A stretch of DNA of 64,000 bases from Oasisia sp. SBJ-2009 (taxonomy: Eukaryota; Annelida; Polychaeta; Sabellida; Siboglinidae): contig OZ024855.1 of assembly GCA_964017155.1 (NCBI GenBank), positions 3,951,690-4,015,689 on the forward strand, in the 5' to 3' direction. Positions within the stretch are counted from its first letter, which is position 1, and each line of letters opens with the position of its first letter. Positions 25,402-38,210 of this stretch are shown one piece after another. A program made the position numbers and the translations under genes. A model generated the notes under the pieces. That model saw only the letters and a list, made by a program, of their open reading frames with translations, ran no database searches and had not been told where the DNA came from.

Positions 25402-28400
25402 TAAGTGCCAAATAGTGAAATACTGAAAACAAATTGAGAGTATACGTGCTTTTATAAGAGAGTGCGCGTGAAGGTACGAGCCCGCAAGTCTAGGCATTTA
25501 TGAACAAGTCGGGCCCACTTCAATTTTGGTATGATAACTGTATCTTTGTCAACATTTGATACTTGATTTTGTTAATTCTATCAATTATAATCATCTTGCG
25601 CATATTTATGTTTTATATACAGCGCGTCTTAGCAGACTTTTGAGGTCGAAAAGACAGCGCGGTCGGCATAAACAAACTGTTTATCGCTCATTTCGTATGC
25701 TCAGCGGAATAACATGCACCGCTGCGCTTGCGACTGGCACAAATCGCGCTGTCTTTTCGACCTCAAAAGTTTGCCAAGACGCGCTGTTTATAAAACATAA
25801 ATACGCGCAAGATGATTATAATTGAATGAATTCATTTAATCAAGTATCAAATGTTGGCAAAAATACTGATATAATAGCAACATTGAGATGGGTCCGACTT
25901 GTACATCAGTGCCAAATAGTGAAATACTGAAAACAAATTGAGAGTATACGTGCTTTTGTGAGAGAGTGCGCGTGAAGGTACGAGCCCGCAAGTCTAGGGA
26001 TTTATGTACAAGTCGGGCCCACCTCAATTTTGGTATTATAACTGTATCTTTGTCAACATTTGATACTTGATTTTGTTAATTCTATCAATTATAATCATCT
26101 TGCGCATATTTATGTTTTATATACAGCGCGCCTTAGCAGACTTTTGAAGTCGAAAAGACAGCGCGGTCGGCATAAACAAACTGTTCATCGCTCATTTCGT
26201 ATGCTCAGCGGAGTAACATGCACCGCTGCGCTTGCGACTGGCACAAATCGCGCTGTCTTTTCGACCTCAAAAGTTTGCCAAGACGCGCTGTTTATAAAAC
26301 ATAAATACGCGCAAGATGATTATAATTGAATGAATTAATTTAATCAAGTATCAAATGTTGACAAAAATACTGATATAATAGCAACATTGAGGTGGGTCCG
26401 ACTTGTACATAAGTGCCCAATAGTGAAATACTGAAAACAAATTGAGAGTATACGTGCTTTTATGAGAGAGTGCGCGTGAAGGTACGAGCCCGCAAGTCTA
26501 GGCATTTATGTACAAGTCGGGCCCACCTCAATTTTGGTATTATAACTGTATCTTGGTCAACATTTGATACTTGATTTTGTTAATTCTATCAATTATAATC
26601 ATCTTGCGCATATTTATGTTTTATATACAGCGCGTCTTAGCAGACTTTTGAGGTCGATAAGACAGCGCGGTCGGCATAAACAAACTGTTTATCGCTCATT
26701 TCGTATGCTCAGCGGAGTAACATGCACCGCTGCGCTTGCGACTGGCACAAATCGCGCTGTCTTTTCGACCTCAAAAGTTTGCCAAGACGCGCTGTTTATA
26801 AAACATAAATACGCGCAAGATGATTATAATTGAATGAATTAATTTAATCAAGTATCAAATGTTGACAAAAATACTTATATCATAGCAACATTGAGGTGGG
26901 TCCGACTTGTACATAAGTGCCAAATAGTGAAATACTGAAAACAAATTGAGAGTATACGTGCTTTTATGAGAGAGTGCGCGTGAAGGTACGCGCCCGCAAG
27001 TGTTGGCACTGATGTACAAGTCGGGCCCACCTAAATTTTGGTATAATAACTCTATCTTTGCCAACATTTGGTACTTGATTTTGTTCGTTCTATCAATTAT
27101 AATCATCTTGCGCATATTTATGTTTTATATACAGCGCGTCTTAGCAGACTTTTGAGGTCGAAAAGACAGCGCGGTCGGCATAAACAAACTGTTTATCGCT
27201 CATTTCGTACGCTCAGCGGAGTAACATGCACCGCTGCGCTTGCGACTGGCACAAATCGCGCTGTCTTTTCGACCTCAAAAGTTTGCCAAGACGCGCCGTT
27301 TATAAAACATAAATACGCGCAAGATGATTATAATTGAATGAATTAATTTAATCAAGTATCAAATGTTGACAAAAATACTGATATAATAGCAACATTGAGG
27401 TGGGTCCGACTTGTACATAAGTGCCCAATAGTGAAATACTGAAAACAAATTGAGAGTATACGTGCTTTTATGAGAGAGTGCGCGTGAAGGTACGAGCCCG
27501 CAAGTCTAGGCATTTATGTACAAGTCGGGCCCACCTCAATTTTGGTATTATAACTGTATCTTGGTCAACATTTGATACTTGATTTTGTTAATTCTATCAA
27601 TTATAATCATCTTGCGCATATTTATGTTTTATATACAGCGCGTCTTAGCAGACTTTTGAGGTCGAAAAGACAGCACGGTCGGCATAAACAAACTGTTTAT
27701 CGCTCATTTCGTATGCTCAGCGGAGTAACATGCACCGCTGCGCTTGCGACTGGCACAAATCGCGCTGTCTTTTCGACCTCAAAAGTTTGCCAAGACGCGC
27801 TGTTTATAAAACATAAATACGCGCAAGATGATTATAATTGAATGAATTAATTTAATCAAGTATCAAATGTTGACAAAAATACTGATATAATAGCAACATT
27901 GAGGTGGGTCCGACTTGTACTTAAGTGCCAAATAGTGAAATACTGAAAACAAATTGAGAGTATACGTGCTTTTATAAGAGAGTGCGCGTGAAGGTACGAG
28001 CCCGCAAGTCTAGGGATTTATGTACAAGTCGGGCCCACCTCAATTTTGGTATTATAACTGTATCTTTGTCAACATTTGATACTTGATTTTGTTAATTCTA
28101 TCAATTATAATCATCTTGCGCATATTTATGTTTTATATACAGCGCGCCTTAGCAGACTTTTGAAGTCGAAAAGACAGCGCGGTCGGCATAAACAAACTGT
28201 TCATCGCTCATTTCGTATGCTCAGCGGAGTAACATGCACCGCTGCGCTTGCGACTGGCACAAATCGCGCTGTCTTTTCCACCTCAAAAGTTTGCCAAGAC
28301 GCGCTGTTTATAAAACATAAATACGCGCAAGATGATTATAATTGAATGAATTAATTTAATCAAGTATCAAATGTTGACAAAAATACTGATATAATAGCAA

Positions 28401-30055
28401 CATTGAGGTGGGTCCGACTTGTACATAAGTGCCCAATAGTGAAATACTGAAAACAAATTGAGAGTATACGTGCTTTTATGAGAGAGTGCGCGTGAAGGTA
28501 CGAGCCCGCAAGTCTAGGCATTTATATACAAGTCGGGCCCACCTCAATTTTGGTATTATAACTGTATCTTGGTCAACATTTGATACTTGATTTTGTTAAT
28601 TCTATCAATTATAATCATCTTGCGCATATTTATGTTTTATATACAGCGCGTCTTAGCAGACTTTTGAGGTCGAAAAGACTGCGCGGTCGGCATAAACAAA
28701 CTGTTTATCGCTCATTTCGTATGCTCAGCGGAGTAACATGCACCGCTGCGCTTGCGACTGGCACAAATCGCGCTGTCTTTTCGACCTCAAAAGTTTGCCA
28801 AGACGCGCTGTTTATAAAACATAAATACGCGCAAGATGATTATAATTGAATGAATTAATTTAATCAAGTATCAAATGTTGACAAAAATACTTATATCATA
28901 GCAACATTGAGGTGGGTCCGACTTGTACATAAGTGCCAAATAGTGAAATACTGAAAACAAATTGAGAGTATACGTGCTTTTATGAGAGAGTGCGCGTGAA
29001 GGTACGCGCCCGCAAGTGTTGGCACTGATGTACAAGTCGGGCCCACCTAAATTTTGGTATAATAACTCTATCTTTGCCAACATTTGGTACTTGATTTTGT
29101 TCGTTCTATCAATTATAATCATCTTGCGCATATTTATGTTTTATATACAGCGCGTCTTAGCAGACTTTTGAGGTCGAAAAGACAGCGCGGTCGGCATAAA
29201 CAAACTGTTTATCGCTCATTTCGTACGCTCAGCGGAGTAACATGCACCGCTGCGCTTGCGACTGGCACAAATCGCGCTGTCTTTTCGACCTCAAAAGTTT
29301 GCCAAGACGCGCCGTTTATAAAACATAAATACGCGCAAGATGATTATAATTGAATGAATTAATTTAATCAAGTATCAAATGTTGACAAAAATACTGATAT
29401 AATAGCAACATTGAGGTGGGTCCGACTTGTACATAAGTGCCCAATAGTGAAATACTGAAAACAAATTGAGAGTTTACGTGCTTTTATGAGAGAGTGCGCG
29501 TGAAGGTACGCGCCCGCAAGTGTTGGCACTGATGTACAAGTCGGGCCCACCTAAATTTTGGTATAATAACTCTATCTTTGCCAACATTTGGTACTTGATT
29601 TTGTTCGTTCTATCAATTATAATCATCTTGCGCATATTTATGTTTTATATACAGCGCGTCTTAGCAGACTTTTGAGGTCGAAAAGACAGCGCGGTCGGCA
29701 TAAACAAACTGTTTATCGCTCATTTCGTACGCTCAGCGGAGTAACATGCACCGCTGCGCTTGCGACTGGCACAATTCGAACTGTATTTTCGACCTCAAAA
29801 GTTTGCCAAGACGCGCTGTTTATAAAACATAAATACGCGGAAGATGATTATAATTGAATGAATTAATTTAATCAAGTATCAAATGTTGGCAAAAATACTG
29901 ATATAATAGCAACATTGAGGTGGGTCCGACTTGTACATAAGTGCCCAATAGTGAAATACTGAAAACAAATTGAGAGTATACGTGCTTTTATGAGAGAGTG
30001 CGCGTGAAGGTACGAGCCCGCAAGTCTAGGCATTTATGTACAAGTCGGGCCCACC
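25402..30055 (+). repeat. Long segmental duplication, copy 1 (empty site)
   Basis: About 4.65 kb that is repeated at 36489-41984. The offset is 11087 before the retroelement site and 11929 after it; the difference of 842 is the insertion length. Rare variants shared with copy 2 include TCTTTTCCACC (28275), AAAAGACTGCGC (28674), CAATTCGAACTGTATTTTCG (29772) and CGCGGAAGATG (29837). About ten single-base differences were noticed between the copies, for example at 25938 and 26658. The unoccupied retroelement target lies at 26283/26284 (GCCAAGA|CGCGCTG). Confidence 0.85.
26277..26290 (+). other. Paralogous empty site of the retroelement insertion
   Basis: GCCAAGACGCGCTG, uninterrupted, in copy 1 of the long duplication, matching the two flanks of the insertion (37364-37370 and 38213-38219). 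It defines the junction to within the AAGA ambiguity and shows that no flanking satellite sequence was deleted on insertion. Confidence 0.85.
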
Positions 30056-33000
30056 TACATTTTGGTATAATAACTCTATCTTTGCCAACATTTGGTACTT
30101 GATTTTGTTCGTTCTATCAATTATAATCATCTTGCGCATATTTATGTTTTATATACAGCGCGTCTTAGCAGACTTTTGAGGTCGAAAAGACAGCGCGGTC
30201 GGCATAAACAAACTGTTTATCGCTCATTTCGTACGCTCAGCGGAGTAACATGCACCGCTGCGCTTGTGACTGGCACAAATCGCGCTGTCTTTTCGACCTC
30301 AAAAGTTTGCCAAGACGCGCCGTTTATAAAACATAAATACGCGCAAGATGATTATAATTGAATGAATTAATTTAATCAAGTATCAAATGTTGACAAAAAT
30401 ACTGATATAATAGCAACATTGAGGTGGGTCCGACTTGTACATAAGTGCCCAATAGTGAAATACTGAAAACAAATTGAGAGTATACGTGCTTTTATGAGAG
30501 AGTGCGCGTGAAGGTACGAGCCCGCAAGTCTAGGCATTTATGTACAAGTCGGGCCCACCTCAATTTTGGTATTATAACTGTGTCTTGGTCAACATTTGAT
30601 ACTTGATTTTGTTAATTCTATCAATTATAATCATCTTGCGCATATTTATGTTTTATATACAGCGCGTCTTAGCAGACTTTTGAGGTCGAAAAGACAGCAC
30701 GGTCGGCATAAACAAACTGTTTATCGCTCATTTCGTATGCTCAGCGGAGTAACATGCACCGCTGCGCTTGCGACTGGCACAAATCGCGCTGTCTTTTCGA
30801 CCTCAAAAGTTTGCCAAGACGCGCTGTTTATAAAACATAAATACGCGCAAGATGATTATAATTGAATGAATTAATTTAATCAAGTATCAAATGTTGACAA
30901 AAATACTGATATCATAGCAACATTGAGGTGGGTCCGACTTGTACATAAGTGCCAAATAGTGAAATACTGAAAACAAATTGAGAGTATACGTGCTTTTATA
31001 AGAGAGTGCGCGTGAAGGTACGAGCCCGCAAGTCTAGGCATTTATGAACAAGTCGGGCCCACTTCAATTTTGGTATGATAACTGTATCTTTGTCAACATT
31101 TGATACTTGATTTTGTTAATTCTATCAATTATAATCATCTTGCGCATATTTATGTTTTATATACAGCGCGTCTTAGCAGACTTTTGAGGTCGAAAAGACA
31201 GCGCGGTCGGCATAAACAAACTGTTTATCGCTCATTTCTTATGTTCAGCGGAGTAACATGCACCGCTGCGCTTGCGACTGGCACAAATCGCGCTGTCTTT
31301 TCGACCTCAAAAGTTTGCCAAGACGCGCTGTTTATAAAACATAAATACGCGCAAGATGATTATAATTGAATGAATTAATTTTATCAAGTATCAAATGTTG
31401 GCAAAAATACTGATATAATAGCAACATTGAGGTGGGTCCGACTTGTAAATAAGTGCCAAATAGTGAAATACTGAAAACAAATTGAGAGTATACGTGCTGT
31501 TATAAGAGAGTGCGCGTGAAGGTACGAGCCCGCAAGTCTAGGCATTTATGAACAAGTCGGGCCCACCTCAATTTTGGTATGATAACTGTATCTTTGTCAA
31601 CATTTGATACTTGATTTTGTTAATTCTATCAATTATAATCATCTTGCGCATATTTATGTTTTATATACAGCGGGTCTTAGCAGACTTTTGAGGTCGAAAA
31701 GACAGCGCGGTCGGCATAAACAAACTGTTTATCGCTCATTTCGTATGCTCAGCGGAATAACATGCACCGCTGCGCTTGCGACTGGAACAAATCGCGCTGT
31801 CTTTTCGACCTCAAAAGTTTGCCAAGACGCGCTGTTTATAAAACATAAATACGCGCAAGATGATTATAATTGAATGAATTCATTTAATCAAGTATCAAAT
31901 GTTGGCAAAAATACTGATATAATAGCAACACTGAGATGGGTCCGACTTGTACATAAGTTCCAAATAGTGAAATACTGAAAACAAATTGAGAGTATACGTG
32001 CTTTTATGAGAGAGTGCGCGTGAAGGTACGAGCCGGCAAGTCTAGGGATTTATGTACAAGTCGGGCCCACCTCAATTTTGGTATTATAACTGTATCTTGG
32101 TCAACATTTGATACTTGATTTTGTTAATTCTATCAATTATAATCATCTTGCGCATATTTATGTTTTATATACAGCGCGTCTTAGCAGATTTTGGGGTCGA
32201 AAAGACAGCGCGGTCGGCATAAACAAACTGTTTATCGCTCATTTCGTATGCTCAGCGGAGTAACATGCACCGCTGCGCTTGCGACTGGCACAAATCGCGC
32301 TGTCTTTTCGACCTCAAAAGTTTGCCAAGACGCGCTGTTTATAAAACATAAATACGCGCAAGATGATTATAATTGAATGAATTAATTTAATCAAGTATCA
32401 AATGTTGACAAAAATACTGATATCATAGCAACATTGAGGTGGGTCCGACTTGTACATAAGTGCCAAATAGTGAAATACTGAAAACAAATTGAGAGTATAC
32501 GTGCTTTTATAAGAGAGTGCGCGTGAAGGTACGAGCCCGCAAGTCTAGGCATTTATGAACAAGTCGGGCCCACTTCAATTTTGGTATGATAACTGTATCT
32601 TTGTCAACATTTGATACTTGATTTTGTTAATTCTATCAATTATAATCATCTTGCGCATATTTATGTTTTATATACAGCGCGTCTTAGCAGACTTTTGAGG
32701 TCGAAAAGACAGCGCGGTCGGCATAAACAAACTGTTTATCGCTCATTTCTTATGTTCAGCGGAGTAACATGCACCGCTGCGCTTGCGACTGGCACAAATC
32801 GCGCTGTCTTTTCGACCTCAAAAGTTTGCCAAGACGCGCTGTTTATAAAACATAAATACGCGCAAGATGATTATAATTGAATGAATTAATTTAATCAAGT
32901 ATCAAATGTTGACAAAAATACTGATATCATAGCAACATTGAGGTGGGTCCGACTTGTACATAAGTGCCAAATAGTGAAATACTGAAAACAAATTGAGAGT

Positions 33001-36000
33001 ATGCGTGCTTTTATAAGAGAGTGCGCGTGAAGGTACGAGCCCGCAAGTCTAGGCATTTATGAACAAGTCGGGCCCACTTCAATTTTGGTATGATAACTGT
33101 ATCTTTGTCAACATTTGATACTTGATTTTGTTAATTCTATCAATTATAATCATCTTGCGCATATTTATGTTTTATATACAGCGCGTCTTAGCAGACTTTT
33201 GAGGTCGAAAAGACAGCGCGGTCGGCATAAACAAACTGTTTATCGCTCATTTCGTATGCTCAGCGGAATAACATGCACCGCTGCGCTTGCGACTGGCACA
33301 AATCGCGCTGTCTTTTCGACCTCAAAAGTTTGCCAAGACGCGCTGTTTATAAAACATAAATACGCGCAAGATGATTATAATTGAATGAATTCATTTAATC
33401 AAGTATCAAATGTTGGCAAAAATACTGATATAATAGCAACATTGAGATGGGTCCGACTTGTACATCAGTGCCAAATAGTGAAATACTGAAAACAAATTGA
33501 GAGTATACGTGCTTTTATGAGAGAGTGCGCGTGAAGGTACGAGCCCGCAAGTCTAGGGATTTATGTACAAGTCGGGCCCACCTCAATTTTGGTATTATAA
33601 CTGTATCTTTGTCAACATTTGATACTTGATTTTGTTAATTCTATCAATTATAATCATCTTGCGCATATTTATGTTTTATATACAGCGCGCCTTAGCAGAC
33701 TTTTGAAGTCGAAAAGACAGCGCGGTCGGCATAAACAAACTGTTCATCGCTCATTTCGTATGCTCAGCGGAGTAACATGCACCGCTGCGCTTGCGACTGG
33801 CACAAATCGCGCTGTCTTTTCGACCTCAAAAGTTTGCCAAGACGCGCTGTTTATAAAACATAAATACGCGCAAGATGATTATAATTGAATGAATTAATTT
33901 AATCAAGTATCAAATGTTGACAAAAATACTTATATCATAGCAACATTGAGGTGGGTCCGACTTGTACATAAGTGCCAAATAGTGAAATACTGAAAACAAA
34001 TTGAGAGTATACGTGCTTTTATGAGAGAGTGCGCGTGAAGGTACGCGCCCGCATGTGTTGGCACTGATGTACAAGTCGGGCCCACCTAAATTTTGGTATA
34101 ATAACTCTATCTTTGCCAACATTTGGTACTTGATTTTGTTCGTTCTATCAATTATAATCATCTTGCGCATATTTATGTTTTATATACAGCGCGTCTTAGC
34201 AGACTTTTGAGGTCGAAAAGACAGCGCGGTCGGCATAAACAAACTGTTTATCGCTCATTTCGTACGCTCAGCGGAGTAACATGCACCGCTGCGCTTGCGA
34301 CTGGCACAAATCGCGCTGTCTTTTCGACCTCAAAAGTTTGCCAAGACGCGCCGTTTATAAAACATAAATACGCGCAAGATGATTATAATTGAATGAATTA
34401 ATTTAATCAAGTATCAAATGTTGACAAAAATACTGATATAATAGCAACATTGAGGTGGGTCCGACTTGTACATAAGTGCCCAATAGTGAAATACTGAAAA
34501 CAAATTGAGAGTATACGTGCTTTTATGAGAGAGTGCGCGTGAAGGTACGAGCCCGCAAGTCTAGGGATTTATGTACAAGTCGGGCCCACCTCAATTTTGG
34601 TATTATAACTGTATCTTTGTCAACATTTGATACTTGATTTTGTTAATTCTATCAATTATAATCATCTTGCGCATATTTATGTTTTATATACAGCGCGCCT
34701 TAGCAGACTTTTGAAGTCGAAAAGACAGCGCGGTCGGCATAAACAAACTGTTCATCGCTCATTTCGTATGCTCAGCGGAGTAACATGCACCGCTGCGCTT
34801 GCGACTGGCACAAATCGCGCTGTCTTTTCGACCTCAAAAGTTTGCCAAGACGCGCTGTTTATAAAACATAAATACGCGCAAGATGATTATAATTGAATGA
34901 ATTAATTTAATCAAGTATCAAATGTTGACAAAAATACTGATATAATAGCAACATTGAGGTGGGTCCGACTTGTACTTAAGTGCCAAATAGTGAAATACTG
35001 AAAACAAATTGAGAGTATACGTGCTTTTATAAGAGAGTGCGCGTGAAGGTACGAGCCCGCAAGTCTAGGGATTTATGTACAAGTCGGGCCCACCTCAATT
35101 TTGGTATTATAACTGTATCTTTGTCAACATTTGATACTTGATTTTGTTAATTCTATCAATTATAATCATCTTGCGCATATTTATGTTTTATATACAGCGC
35201 GCCTTAGCAGACTTTTGAAGTCGAAAAGACAGCGCGGTCGGCATAAACAAACTGTTCATCGCTCATTTCGTATGCTCAGCGGAGTAACATGCACCGCTGC
35301 GCTTGCGACTGGCACAAATCGCGCTGTCTTTTCGACCTCAAAAGTTTGCCAAGACGCGCTGTTTATAAAACATAAATACGCGCAAGATGATTATAATTGA
35401 ATGAATTAATTTAATCAAGTATCAAATGTTGACAAAAATACTGATATAATAGCAACATTGAGGTGGGTCCGACTTGTACTTAAGTGCCAAATAGTGAAAT
35501 ACTGAAAACAAATTGAGAGTATACGTGCTTTTATAAGAGAGTGCGCGTGAAGGTACGAGCCCGCAAGTCTAGGGATTTATGTACAAGTCGGGCCCACCTC
35601 AATTTTGGTATTATAACTGTATCTTTGTCAACATTTGATACTTGATTTTGTTAATTCTATCAATTATAATCATCTTGCGCATATTTATGTTTTATATACA
35701 GCGCGCCTTAGCAGACTTTTGAAGTCGAAAAGACAGCGCGGTCGGCATAAACAAACTGTTCATCGCTCATTTCGTATGCTCAGCGGAGTAACATGCACCG
35801 CTGCGCTTGCGACTGGCACAAATCGCGCTGTCTTTTCGACCTCAAAAGTTTGCCAAGACGCGCTGTTTATAAAACATAAATACGCGCAAGATGATTATAA
35901 TTGAATGAATTAATTTAATCAAGTATCAAATGTTGACAAAAATACTGAAATCATAGCAACATTGAGGTGGGTCCGACTTGTACATAAGTGCCAAATAGTG

Positions 36001-37371
36001 AAATACTGAAAACAAATTGAGAGTATACGTGCTTTTATAAGAGAGTGCGCGTGAAGGTACGAGCCCGCAAGTCTAGGCATTTATGAACAAGTCGGGCCCA
36101 CTTCAATTTTGGTATGATAACTGTATCTTTGTCAACATTTGATACTTGATTTTGTTAATTCTATCAATTATAATCATCTTGCGCATATTTATGTTTTATA
36201 TACAGCGCGTCTTAGCAGACTTTTGAGGTCGAAAAGACAGCGCGGACGGCATAAACAAACTGTTTATCGCTCATTTCTTATGTTCAGCGGAGTAACATGC
36301 ACCGCTGCGCTTGCGACTGGCACAAATCGCGCTGTCTTTTCGACCTCAAAAGTTTGCCAAGACGCGCTGTTTATAAAACATAAATACGCGCAAGATGATT
36401 ATAATTGAATGAATTAATTTAATCAAGTATCAAATGTTGACAAAAATACTGATATCATAGCAACATTGAGGTGGGTCCGACTTGTACATAAGTGCCAAAT
36501 AGTGAAATACTGAAAACAAATTGAGAGTATACGTGCTTTTATAAGAGAGTGCGCGTGAAGGTACGAGCCCGCAAGTCTAGGCATTTATGAACAAGTCGGG
36601 CCCACTTCAATTTTGGTATGATAACTGTATCTTTGTCAACATTTGATACTTGATTTTGTTAATTCTATCAATTATAATCATCTTGCGCATATTTATGTTT
36701 TATATACAGCGCGTCTTAGCAGACTTTTGAGGTCGAAAAGACAGCGCGGTCGGCATAAACAAACTGTTTATCGCTCATTTCGTATGCTCAGCGGAATAAC
36801 ATGCACCGCTGCGCTTGCGACTGGCACAAATCGCGCTGTCTTTTCGACCTCAAAAGTTTGCCAAGACGCGCTGTTTATAAAACATAAATACGCGCAAGAT
36901 GATTATAATTGAATGAATTCATTTAATCAAGTATCAAATGTTGGCAAAAATACTGATATAATAGCAACATTGAGATGGGTCCGACTTGTACATCAGTGCC
37001 AAATAGTGAAATACTGAAAACAAATTGAGAGTATACGTGCTTTTATGAGAGAGTGCGCGTGAAGGTACGAGCCCGCAAGTCTAGGGATTTATGTACAAGT
37101 CGGGCCCACCTCAATTTTGGTATTATAACTGTATCTTTGTCAACATTTGATACTTGATTTTGTTAATTCTATCAATTATAATCATCTTGCGCATATTTAT
37201 GTTTTATATACAGCGCGCCTTAGCAGACTTTTGAAGTCGAAAAGACAGCGCGGTCGGCATAAACAAACTGTTCATCGCTCATTTCGTATGCTCAGCGGAG
37301 TAACATGCACCGCTGCGCTTGCGACTGGCACAAATCGCGCTGTCTTTTCGACCTCAAAAGTTTGCCAAGAT

Positions 37372-38109
37372 AATAAGTTGATAGAATGGTCTGAGAAATG
37401 GCAAATGCTGTTTAACTTTGGAAAGTGTAAGTGCCTCCACACAGGACATGGGAATGAAAATGCACAATATACAATGGGTGGTACTGTACTAAATACTACT
37501 GTAAAGGAAAAGGACTTAGGTTTAACCATTAGTGCTGACATGAAGGTATCAGAGCAGTGTGGAATTGCAGCAGCGAAGGCAAACCAAATTCTTGGATTAA
37601 TTAGGCGAAATATAGTATACAAAGAAAAAGAACTAATAATACCGCTTTATAAAACAATAGTTAGGCCTCATTTAGAATATTGTATACAAGCATGGAGGCC
37701 ATATCGCAAGAAGGATATTGATATGCTAGAAAGAGTACAAAGGAGAGCAACAAAAATGATACCAAAACTCAGGAATATTAGTTATGAAATGCGTCTAAAA
37801 GAATGTGGTCTAACAACACTAGAAACCAGAAGATTGAGAGGAGATCAGATTGAGGTTTTTAAAATATTGAATGGGTATGAAAATATTGACAGAAATATTT
37901 TTTTCACGGTCAAGGAAGAGAGAAGGACTAGAGGACATGGAGTTGCATTAGCAAAGAAGCAGTGTAGACTAGATATTAGAAAATTTTCATTTTCCCAAAG
38001 AATAGTAAACGAATGGAACAAATTATCAGCTGATTGTGTAGGTGCTAGAAGTGTTAATATGTTTAAAAATAAAATTGACATATACCTAAGACGGGCAGGG
38101 TATACTTAG
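37372..38109 (+). pseudogene. Reverse transcriptase C-terminal fragment (non-LTR)
   Basis: This stretch encodes 245 residues without a stop or frameshift, ending in TAG at 38107. It lacks the endonuclease and most of the reverse transcriptase, including the catalytic FADD/YADD box, so it cannot act alone. It begins about where the thumb starts: NKLIEWSEKWQMLFNFGKC resembles the region just after the catalytic box in CR1/L2/Rex-type enzymes. Then come KDLGLTISADMK, an AAKANQILGLIRR segment, YKTIVRPHLEYCIQAW, a DIDMLERVQRRATKMI segment and LTTLETRRLRGDQIEVFKIL, all recognisable C-terminal motifs of this group. Full-length ORF2 proteins of such elements are usually about 900-1000 residues, so roughly a quarter remains. 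The intact frame points to a young insertion. The frame is continuous with a satellite frame upstream; an ATG at 37288 would give 273 codons, the first 28 from the satellite. That fusion is most likely accidental. Placement within the CR1/L2/Rex group is from memory of motifs; a jockey-like relative is less likely. Confidence 0.85.
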
Positions 38110-38131
38110 ATAGATAGGTTGGACTCTCGAT

Positions 38132-38145
38132 AAGCCAAACGGCTT
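38132..38145 (+). other. Small hairpin in retroelement 3' UTR
   Basis: AAGCC, loop AAAC, GGCTT: a perfect 5-bp stem with a 4-nt loop, 23 nt after the stop codon. It may be part of the RNA structure recognised by the element's own enzyme; that is inference from related elements. Confidence 0.55.
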
Positions 38146-38156
38146 CCTTGTCCACC

Positions 38157-38186
38157 TGCCATCTAGAGTTGATTCTCTAGGTGGCA
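38157..38186 (+). other. 12-bp 3'-terminal stem-loop of the retroelement
   Basis: TGCCATCTAGAG, a 6-nt loop TTGATT, then CTCTAGGTGGCA: a 12-bp stem with a single T-G wobble. It lies directly before the repeat tail. A stem-loop followed by short tandem repeats is the known 3' architecture of L2/CR1-type elements such as eel UnaL2, where it is bound by the reverse transcriptase. The role here is inferred from position and shape. Confidence 0.75.
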
Positions 38187-38210
38187 ATCTTGTTAAATCT
38201 TGTTAAAAAA
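38186..38210 (+). repeat. Retroelement tail, (AATCTTGTTA)n
   Basis: Two exact copies of a 10-nt unit AATCTTGTTA (38186-38195 and 38196-38205) followed by AAAAA, then the target. Short tandem tails in place of a long poly(A) are usual for the CR1/L2 group. The first unit shares its initial A with the end of the stem-loop. Confidence 0.75.

Larger units (their letters stand above)
1..37370. repeat. Satellite array, left part (504-bp monomers)
   Basis: Head-to-tail tandem array. A fixed landmark (TTGATACTT or TTGGTACTT) recurs at 367, 871, 1375, 1879 and onward to 37147, with a spacing of 504 bp in most units. Twelve units here are 503 bp. Nine of them (registers 3895, 4398, 5405, 6412, 7923, 10442, 12961, 14976, 18503) lack one A in spacer A, giving AAAACAATTGAG. 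Three (20518, 21525, 32108) lack one base near AGATTTTGGGGTCG. Neighbouring units differ at only a few positions, and some segments more than 1 kb long are identical. No gene interrupts the array. The family is not one I recognise. The length, homogeneity and higher-order structure fit a centromeric or other heterochromatic satellite, but its chromosomal location is inference. Confidence 0.98.

Noticed and set aside
37272..38081. Minus-strand open frames of 116 and 78 codons over the retroelement
   Set aside because: They are antisense shadows of the reverse transcriptase frame, which has clear family motifs on the plus strand.
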